Positions 1 to 4,919 of a stretch of 6,419 bases of DNA are shown in pieces (positions within the stretch are counted from its first letter, which is position 1; each line of letters begins with the position of its first letter). A program made the translations under genes and the position numbers. The stretch covers positions 1-6,419 of the forward strand of contig JACMRC010000473.1 in NCBI GenBank assembly GCA_014376655.1. Reading direction: 5' to 3'. This DNA comes from Mucilaginibacter sp. (GTDB taxonomy: Bacteria; Bacteroidota; Bacteroidia; Sphingobacteriales; Sphingobacteriaceae). The notes below the pieces were generated by a model, which did no database searches, was not told the DNA's origin, and worked only from the letters and a program-made list of their open reading frames with translations.

Positions 1-141
1 AAACGCGGCCTGGTTACCATATAACATTACAATTTCAAAACCCAGTAATCCGCTGTAAAAATCTAACGATTGTTGCAGGTCGCTTACTTTTAAATGTACA
101 TGGCCAATGCGGGTTTGGGCAGGAAGTTTATATTCGCTCAT
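1..141 (-). CDS. VOC/glyoxalase-fold family protein, N-terminal part (cut by window edge)
   Basis: This is the first 47 codons of a gene read leftwards, from an ATG at 141 to the window edge, with no stop. The peptide begins MSEYKLPAQTRIGHVHLKV and continues with a DLQQSLDFYSGLLGFEIV segment. That is the opening beta-alpha-beta unit of the vicinal oxygen chelate fold: a strand with GHVHLKV, then the D-x-x-x-S-L-x-F-Y helix, then a G-F-E strand. His14 or His16 in the first strand is the probable metal ligand. The nearest relatives by eye are CatE-like catechol-2,3-dioxygenase/glyoxalase proteins. Family members include extradiol dioxygenases, glyoxalase I and resistance proteins, so the substrate cannot be told from this fragment. 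The start is the only ATG that leaves the usual short lead-in before the first strand. The gene is divergent from the outer-membrane receptor and has its own promoter candidate at 233-262. Confidence 0.85.
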   Translation of the reverse strand, partial: MSEYKLPAQTRIGHVHLKVSDLQQSLDFYSGLLGFEIVMLYGNQAAF

Positions 142-145
142 AATA

Positions 146-165
146 TTACATGTTTAAACATTTAA
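146..165. promoter_or_regulatory. Near-perfect palindrome beside the VOC start codon (possible operator)
   Basis: Positions 150-161 (ATGTTTAAACAT) are a perfect 12-bp palindrome. Allowing one mismatch at 149/162, the symmetry extends to 20 bp over 146-165. It sits 4 bp upstream of the VOC start codon, inside the leader predicted from the 233-262 promoter, where a bound repressor or an RNA hairpin could act. The surroundings are very AT-rich, so chance symmetry is possible. No regulator gene is visible in the window. Confidence 0.3.
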
Positions 166-232
166 ATTTAACCTATTTGATCTGCTTAATTGTTATTGCA
201 ATGTAATTTACGAAAACTAAGTTTTATCGCAC

Positions 233-262
233 CAAAATTATCTGATTAAATTAAACTACAAA
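233..262 (-). promoter_or_regulatory. Candidate Bacteroidota-type promoter for the VOC gene
   Basis: Read on the minus strand, TTTG at 262-259 is followed after 18 bases by TAATTTTG at 240-233. This fits the TTTG-N17-23-TAnnTTTG pattern known for the Bacteroidota primary sigma factor. Transcription would begin near 226 and give a leader of about 85 nt before the ATG at 141. Both boxes match, but the AT-rich background makes chance matches plausible. Confidence 0.5.
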
Positions 263-267
263 AATAG

Positions 268-296
268 TTTGGATTTAAATAAAAAGTATATATTTG
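268..296 (+). promoter_or_regulatory. Candidate Bacteroidota-type promoter for the outer-membrane receptor gene
   Basis: TTTG at 268-271 is followed after 17 bases by TATATTTG at 289-296, a full match to TAnnTTTG. The predicted transcription start near 303 gives a leader of about 65 nt to the ATG at 370. The -33 box lies only 5 bp from the -33 box of the divergent VOC promoter. An 8-bp word AGTTTGGA that overlaps this -33 box is repeated at 309-316. No recognisable Shine-Dalgarno sequence precedes the ATG, which is common in this phylum. Confidence 0.55.
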
Positions 297-369
297 AACG
301 ATAAATACAGTTTGGACTTTTCAAACATCCAATTGTATAAACCTAATATCGCATCTAAACCATCGCACT

Positions 370-3129
370 ATGTATAAAAACATCCTGTTACTTGCGCTGT
401 TGTTGGCATCCTTCACTGCTTCGGCCCAAAATAAAGCCGCAGTAAAAGGACGGATTATTGATTCGACAGCCAACACTGCGGTCGAATTTGTAACCGTTGC
501 CGTATTAACTGTACAGGATACCTCATCCCTCCTCTTCTCCTACACCATAACCGATAAAAAAGGAACTTTTAATCTCCATAACCTGCCAGACGGTGTCCCA
601 TTAAAAATATTCATATCAAATGTGGCTTACCGGTCATATCGCAAACTAATTACGTTAAGTAAAGGTCAGAGCCTGGATTTGGGCAACGTTGCCCTCAGCC
701 CAAACCAATTAAACGAGGTAGTAATAAAAGGCGAACGCGCACCTGTAGTTATTAATAAAGATACCATTGAGTTTAATGCCGAAGCTTTTAAAGTAAGGCC
801 TAACGCGGTAGTTGAAGAGTTATTAAAAAAGCTCCCCGGAGTTGAAGTAAGCAACCAGGGCTTTGTAATGGTGAATGGCAAAACGGTAAAAAAAGTTTTG
901 GTTGACGGTAGGGAGTTTTTCTCGAACGACCTGCGTATAGCCACCCGTAATATAGATGCCGACCTGATAGACAAGATACAGGTGTATGATGACCGCGAGG
1001 ACGACCCTGACCATTTGGTTGACGAGGTATTGGTGCAAAAGATCATCAACCTAAAGTTTAAACGTAAGCTGCGCAAAAGCGTTTTTGGTAAACTTTCTGC
1101 GGGGGTCGGTACACGTGGCAGGTATGAAAGCGGTGCTTTCTTTAATATGTTTAGGGATACTTTGCAAATAAGCTTTCTGGGGATGAGCAATAATTTAAGC
1201 AACACAGGTTTTGATTTTAGCGATCTGTACAATCAGGGCGGGCTAAACCGTGGCGGGGGCAATATATTTTATGGTGGCGGACTTAATTCTGGTATTAACC
1301 GTACAACAGGAGGCGGGGTAAATATCAATACCGATTACGGTAAAAAGCTAAAAGTTAACCTTGCTTATTATTACAGCCATGGTAATACCGATTTTAATAC
1401 CCTAACCAGCAAAGCGCAACAAACCGTTGATACCACTTTTACAACCCTTACAAACAATGCCCGCAACTCGCTTGATGACAGACATAGTATAACCGCGTCG
1501 GTGCGGGTTCAACAAGACGGGATGCAATGGAGCTACTCGCCAACTTTTTCGTTTGTGGCAAACAAGTCGGCTGCCAATAATTTGGCAAATAGCTTTAGCA
1601 ATTTTATCCCGCAGGTAAGCAACTCTATTAATAACGATAACCGTACAGGTAACAACCTACAATTTGGCCATAGTTTTAACTATAATAAACAATTAAAAAA
1701 GCAAGGGTCATCTATTAGCATCCAGCATGGCTTGTCTATCAACCCTGATAATAATGACGATTATAATATCACCAACCTTACCTCATATGTAGCAAGCTTT
1801 CCGTCATATATATTTAACCGCTATACCTTTAATCGTAATAAAAATATAGGCGGGGACCTGACGGTATCATACCGCTACCCTACAGGAAAAAAGTTAACTG
1901 CCGGGTTATGGTTCAGCGAGAGTTATAACCAGGTTATAAGCAAAGGGGCTGCTTATGATTTTAACCCGTCGACAGGTTTATATGATGTTTACCTACCCAC
2001 CCAAAGTACTGATCTTACCCGTAACCTTTGGAAACAAGCAGCGAACCTGAACTTCACCTATTCCATAACCAAAAAAATGAGTTTGGTGGCTGATGTGACC
2101 GCGCAGCTGCAATCGGTTAACAACCAATTTGGCCGGGGCATTAACGACGTGGACCGTAAGTATTTTGATGTACTGCCAAGTCTTAGGCTCTCAACTGGCG
2201 ACGGTAGTAATGGCAGCTATGCAATCAGTTATTCGCAAAGTATAGGCTTGCCTTATATTGGCGATTTGGTGCCTTATACACTTATTATAAATCCGTTGTT
2301 AACTATAAAAGGTAATCCGGATCTGAAACAGAGCCGTACGCATAACCTGGGCTTTAATTACAACATTTACAAATCGGCACCGCAAATAACCTTGAATTTA
2401 AGCGCCGGAGTTTCATACACGCAGGATGGTATCTTTAGGGAACGTACGTTAGCCATTGGCGGTGCCGAAACTACGACACCATTAAACATGGACGGCCGGT
2501 ACAACAGCAATGCCAGCATTGGCTTTAGTAAACGCTTTAAAAAGACAGCAAGTCTACAGTTTAACTCAAACAGCAGGTTAAGTTTTAACAGCAACCATAA
2601 TTTTTTCGAGGTAAACCACCAGGAAGGTTATCAAAACATCTACAGCACCTCATTTAGTCAAAGCTTTGGCTTCAACTGGAAAGATATACTGATGCTCGAT
2701 CCTTCGTTCAACGTCAACCATTCTACATCGCATTATACCGGGGTTGATTATAACAGTATAAATTATACCACTATAGGTTTTCAAACTCCGTTTACCATCA
2801 GCTGGGTGAAGCGTTTTGACATATCGGGCACTTATAGTTACAGCTACAATCCGCTGGTTGCGCAAGGGTTTCAAAAAAACACCAATTTGCTAAACTTAAG
2901 TATCTCGCACTTTTCCATGAAGAAAGACCGGGCAGAGGTAAAGTTGGCTTGTTATGATATCCTTAACGAAGCTATTAGTACCAATCGCAGCATTTACGAG
3001 AATATCACTAACGATACCCAGGCCAACATCATAAGGCGGTACTTTTTATTGACTTTTAAATGGAAGTTTAATAGCGTGAAACTGGATGAGAAAAGGGATG
3101 GGCCGATTAGGATAAGCGTATCGCATTAA
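370..3129 (+). CDS. TonB-dependent-receptor-like outer-membrane beta-barrel protein
   Basis: This is a 919-residue outer-membrane protein. Residues 1-19 are a signal peptide (MYKN, a Leu/Ala-rich core, then TASA before Q20). Residues about 24-115 form a carboxypeptidase-regulatory-like beta-sandwich (VKGRIIDSTANTAVEFVTV ... TDKKGTFNLHNLP). Residues about 120-230 resemble the TonB-receptor plug, with LLKKLPGVEV, VNGKTVKKVLVDGREFF and the acidic YDDREDDPD. From about 240 onward comes a long alternating, aromatic- and Asn/Gly-rich barrel with a Gly-rich stretch near 289-317. This order matches the Bacteroidota family usually named outer membrane beta-barrel protein or TonB-dependent receptor (PF13715/PF13620 plus a PF14905-like barrel). 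I see no clear TonB box and no SusD-like lipoprotein gene follows, so it is not a standard SusCD pair and the ligand is unknown. The last barrel-like strand (RRYFLLTFKWKF) is followed by a charged tail ending in SVSH rather than an aromatic residue. The start is set by the signal peptide. Confidence 0.92.
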   Translation: MYKNILLLALLLASFTASAQNKAAVKGRIIDSTANTAVEFVTVAVLTVQDTSSLLFSYTITDKKGTFNLHNLPDGVPLKIFISNVAYRSYRKLITLSKGQSLDLGNVALSPNQLNEVVIKGERAPVVINKDTIEFNAEAFKVRPNAVVEELLKKLPGVEVSNQGFVMVNGKTVKKVLVDGREFFSNDLRIATRNIDADLIDKIQVYDDREDDPDHLVDEVLVQKIINLKFKRKLRKSVFGKLSAGVGTRGRYESGAFFNMFRDTLQISFLGMSNNLSNTGFDFSDLYNQGGLNRGGGNIFYGGGLNSGINRTTGGGVNINTDYGKKLKVNLAYYYSHGNTDFNTLTSKAQQTVDTTFTTLTNNARNSLDDRHSITASVRVQQDGMQWSYSPTFSFVANKSAANNLANSFSNFIPQVSNSINNDNRTGNNLQFGHSFNYNKQLKKQGSSISIQHGLSINPDNNDDYNITNLTSYVASFPSYIFNRYTFNRNKNIGGDLTVSYRYPTGKKLTAGLWFSESYNQVISKGAAYDFNPSTGLYDVYLPTQSTDLTRNLWKQAANLNFTYSITKKMSLVADVTAQLQSVNNQFGRGINDVDRKYFDVLPSLRLSTGDGSNGSYAISYSQSIGLPYIGDLVPYTLIINPLLTIKGNPDLKQSRTHNLGFNYNIYKSAPQITLNLSAGVSYTQDGIFRERTLAIGGAETTTPLNMDGRYNSNASIGFSKRFKKTASLQFNSNSRLSFNSNHNFFEVNHQEGYQNIYSTSFSQSFGFNWKDILMLDPSFNVNHSTSHYTGVDYNSINYTTIGFQTPFTISWVKRFDISGTYSYSYNPLVAQGFQKNTNLLNLSISHFSMKKDRAEVKLACYDILNEAISTNRSIYENITNDTQANIIRRYFLLTFKWKFNSVKLDEKRDGPIRISVSH

Positions 3130-3133
3130 CGGT

Positions 3134-3217
3134 AAAGATTGGTGATTGAAGATTAAAGATTGGGCTTGTGGTATTTCTAACTAATCTCTAATCAACCAAT
3201 CTCTAATCACTATTCAC
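3134..3217. repeat. Degenerate GATT/AATC direct and inverted repeats filling the receptor-yihA spacer
   Basis: The left half has AAAGATTGG twice (3134-3142 and 3155-3163). The right half is a run of heptamers close to CTAATCA: 3181-3187, 3188-3194, 3203-3209 and 3210-3216, with an interrupting ACCAATCT at 3195-3202. GATTAAAGATTGG (3151-3163) pairs with 3196-3208 at 12 of 13 positions. It pairs alternatively with 3181-3193 with one mismatch and one G-U. A hairpin here could end transcription of the receptor gene or protect its 3' end, but no T-run follows, so a rho-independent terminator is not claimed. Confidence 0.7.
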
Positions 3218-3225
3218 TATCTTTG
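3218..3225 (+). promoter_or_regulatory. TATCTTTG -7-like box immediately before yihA
   Basis: TATCTTTG matches the Bacteroidota -7 consensus TAnnTTTG and ends 4 bases before the yihA ATG at 3230. Transcription would therefore start at or within a few bases of the A of the ATG, predicting a leaderless or almost leaderless mRNA. No TTG/TTTG -33 box is found 17-23 bases upstream; that stretch consists of the CTAATC repeats. The box itself is made from the last unit of that repeat run. Confidence 0.42.
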
Positions 3226-3229
3226 CGGC

Positions 3230-3853
3230 ATGATCATTAAAACGGCTGATTTTATTTGCAGCAACACCCAAATTTCAAAACTACCGCCGCCGATAAAGCC
3301 GGAGTATGCTTTTATCGGCCGGTCAAACGTGGGTAAGTCGTCGCTTATAAATATGCTTACCGCTAAAAAAGGCCTTGCAAAAACATCGCAAACGCCGGGT
3401 AAAACACAGTTGATTAACCACTTTTTGGTAAATGATAACTGGTACATCGTGGATTTACCGGGTTATGGTTATGCACGTGCATCAAAAACCAAAAAAGCCG
3501 ACTGGAATAAGTTCATCCAACAATACCTGGATAAACGCGAAAGTCTTCAATGCGTAATGGTGCTGATTGACAGCCGTCTGGATCCGCAGAAAATAGATAT
3601 TGAGTTTTGTAACTGGCTAGGCGAAAAAGGCTTGTCGTTTGTATTGGTATTTACCAAAGCCGATAAGCAATCAAGCATAAAAACCGACCAAAGCGTTGCT
3701 AAATTTAAAAAGGCTTTATTAGAGACATTTGATGAAGTACCGCAGATATTCATTACCTCGGCCGAATTACATGCCGGGCGCGATGAGATCCTAGGTTTCA
3801 TCAGCACCATAAACCAGGATTTTGAGATCCCGGATTATAAGACGTTTGATTAA
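3230..3853 (+). CDS. yihA: Ribosome biogenesis GTP-binding protein YihA/YsxC (EngB)
   Basis: This is a 207-residue TRAFAC-class GTPase of the EngB family, which in studied bacteria binds GTP and helps late assembly of the 50S ribosomal subunit in the cytoplasm; it is usually essential. All G motifs are present: G1 GRSNVGKS at residues 30-37, G2 around T55 in TPGKT, G3 DLPG at 75-78 within the family signature DLPGYGYA, G4 TKAD at 142-145, and G5 SAE at 177-179. The length is typical and the C-terminus (DYKTFD) is intact. The ATG at 3230 is the only workable start: the frame upstream has a stop at 3182-3184 with no other ATG, and the next Met (residue 42) lies beyond the G1 loop. There is no Shine-Dalgarno sequence. 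It is probably co-transcribed with the prenyltransferase gene 8 bp downstream. Nothing looks broken. Confidence 0.97.
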   Translation: MIIKTADFICSNTQISKLPPPIKPEYAFIGRSNVGKSSLINMLTAKKGLAKTSQTPGKTQLINHFLVNDNWYIVDLPGYGYARASKTKKADWNKFIQQYLDKRESLQCVMVLIDSRLDPQKIDIEFCNWLGEKGLSFVLVFTKADKQSSIKTDQSVAKFKKALLETFDEVPQIFITSAELHAGRDEILGFISTINQDFEIPDYKTFD

Positions 3854-3861
3854 GAACATAC

Positions 3862-4743
3862 ATGAAAAAGTATCTATCATTAGTAACCTTCTCGCATACC
3901 ATATTTGCCATGCCGTTCGCGTTTATCGGCTTTTTTTTGGCGGTGACTACTACCACCCACACGTTTGAGTGGCCTAAATTGGTGATGATGGTTTTGTGCA
4001 TGGTGTTTGCCCGTAACTCAGCCATGGCGTTTAACCGTTATTTGGACAGGGAGATCGATGCCAAAAACCCACGGACCAAAGTACGCGATATCCCGGCAGG
4101 GCGCATCACAGCTACATCGGCTTTAACTTTTACCATTGCAAATTGCTTACTTTTTATAGCTACAACTTACTTTATTAATCCGCTTTGCTTTTACCTGAGC
4201 CCCGTGGCTTTGCTGGTGGTATTGGGTTATAGCGCTACTAAACGTTTTACGGCGCTTTGCCATTTGGTTTTAGGATTGGGCTTATCGCTTGCGCCTATCG
4301 GCGCTTATTTGGTAGTAACGGGCGAGTTTGCTTTATTGCCGATATTCTTCTCGCTTGCCGTATTGTGTTGGGTTAGCGGCTTTGACATTATCTACGCCTT
4401 ACAGGACGAAGACTTTGACCGAACCGAAAAACTGCACTCTATCCCCGCTTATTTGGGGAAGGTAAATGCTTTAAGGTTATCTACTTTCCTGCATGTGCTG
4501 TCGGCTATATTTATTGCGCTGCCAGTGTTTTATACGCAGGTTGGGTTGCTGTATTATGTGGGAATTCTGTTTTTCTGTGTAATGCTTACCTATCAGCACC
4601 TGTTAGTTAAACCGCACGATTTGAGCCGCGTAAACTTCGCCTTTATGACTACTAATGGCATTGCCAGTGTAGTGTTTGCGAGTTTGTTTTTACTGGATAG
4701 ATCGTTATTGGCGCATGGGTTTATGTTTGGGATGCATTTGTAG
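3862..4743 (+). CDS. UbiA-family polyprenyltransferase (MqnP/UbiA-like), probably menaquinone synthesis
   Basis: This is a 293-residue integral membrane enzyme with about nine hydrophobic helices. Both Asp-rich prenyl-diphosphate/Mg motifs are present: NRYLDREID at residues 58-66, followed by AKNPRT, and DIIYALQDEDFD at 175-186, followed by the HSIPAYLG segment. GYSATKRFT near 122-130 is also family-typical. The DxDFDR and HSIP wording matches the group labelled ubiA_other or putative 4-hydroxybenzoate polyprenyltransferase (TIGR01475). Family enzymes join a polyprenyl chain to an aromatic acid at the inner membrane. Bacteroidota generally make menaquinone, not ubiquinone, so a naphthoate substrate, as proposed for MqnP in the futalosine route, is more likely than 4-hydroxybenzoate; this is inference. 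A DHNA prenyltransferase of MenA type is less likely from the motifs. The start MKKYLSLVTF lies 8 bp after the yihA stop, implying a shared transcript. The gene is complete. Confidence 0.93.
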   Translation: MKKYLSLVTFSHTIFAMPFAFIGFFLAVTTTTHTFEWPKLVMMVLCMVFARNSAMAFNRYLDREIDAKNPRTKVRDIPAGRITATSALTFTIANCLLFIATTYFINPLCFYLSPVALLVVLGYSATKRFTALCHLVLGLGLSLAPIGAYLVVTGEFALLPIFFSLAVLCWVSGFDIIYALQDEDFDRTEKLHSIPAYLGKVNALRLSTFLHVLSAIFIALPVFYTQVGLLYYVGILFFCVMLTYQHLLVKPHDLSRVNFAFMTTNGIASVVFASLFLLDRSLLAHGFMFGMHL

Positions 4744-4752
4744 GGGGTTATA

Positions 4753-4815
4753 AAGTGTGCTGTACCAGATATAGGTGACACACTTGGTATATGTGGTACA
4801 CTCTAGTACACCATA
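4753..4815. repeat. Nested inverted repeats downstream of the prenyltransferase gene
   Basis: The main element pairs TGTACCAGATATA (4761-4773) with TATATGTGGTACA (4788-4800): 12 of 13 positions match, around a 14-nt loop. Two competing structures overlap it: AAGTGTG (4753-4759) with CACACTT (4779-4785), a perfect 7 bp, and 4790-4799 with 4806-4815, 8 of 10 positions. GTACAC also occurs as a direct repeat at 4797-4802 shifted to 4806-4811, with the first copy differing only in flank. It starts 9 bp after the stop codon, where a transcript-end hairpin would be expected. There is no T-tract after any stem, so it may be a processing or stabilising hairpin, a factor-dependent terminator, or a protein-binding site. 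Confidence 0.6.
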
Positions 4816-4880
4816 ATAGTTATCAACAAAGACAGCTGCTAATTTTACATTTTCCCGTTTCCTCACCTCCCAACTAATTC

Positions 4881-4912
4881 GCACATTTGCATATCTGCAT
4901 ATTTGCACATCC
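4881..4912 (+). repeat. Four tandem octamers next to the M3 peptidase start, with a -7-like box inside
   Basis: Four 8-bp units follow each other without gaps: GCACATTT (4881-4888), GCATATCT (4889-4896), GCATATTT (4897-4904) and GCACATCC (4905-4912). The common pattern is GCAYATYT. The array ends 7 bp before the ATG at 4920. CATATTTG at 4898-4905 differs from the -7 consensus TAnnTTTG only at its first base and would place transcription start near 4911, giving a leader of under 10 nt. No -33 box is seen at the right distance, so promoter function is only suggested. Confidence 0.65.
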
Positions 4913-4919
4913 ACAAATC

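Larger units (their letters stand above)
4744..4919. other. Intergenic spacer between the prenyltransferase and M3 peptidase genes
   Basis: This 176-bp spacer has no supportable gene. Its left half is the set of inverted repeats at 4753-4815. The middle, about 4816-4880, shows nothing recognisable apart from a pyrimidine-rich stretch near 4852-4872. The right end is the tandem octamer array at 4881-4912. A plus-strand reading frame of 28 codons from 4791 begins inside the hairpin and has no similarity I recognise. Confidence 0.7.

Noticed and set aside
150..206. Plus-strand 18-codon frame with a hydrophobic C-terminal half, in the divergent region
   Set aside because: It lies upstream of the plus-strand promoter candidate, starts within the palindrome and has no ribosome-binding signal. 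Hydrophobicity is expected from AT-rich DNA.
666..1232. Minus-strand reading frame of 188 codons inside the receptor gene
   Set aside because: It is antisense to a well-supported receptor coding region. Its product is rich in Ser/Leu/Arg with no recognisable domain, as expected of a shadow frame.
370..3129. A SusC/SusD-type polysaccharide utilisation locus
   Set aside because: No SusD-like lipoprotein, glycoside hydrolase or regulator is adjacent. The next gene is yihA after a repeat-filled spacer.
3142..3210. Rho-independent terminator after the receptor gene
   Set aside because: Stems are present, but they are A/T-rich, the loops are long and no T-run follows, so only a repeat is annotated.
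4791..4877. Plus-strand 28-codon frame in the spacer before the M3 gene
   Set aside because: It begins inside the inverted repeat, shows no similarity I recognise and has no promoter.
4881..4912. CRISPR-like array
   Set aside because: The units are 8 bp, contiguous and without spacers, so this is a simple tandem repeat.
4705..4914. Minus-strand reading frame of 69 codons across the intergenic spacer
   Set aside because: It overlaps the end of the prenyltransferase gene, runs through hairpins and tandem repeats, and has no family motif.
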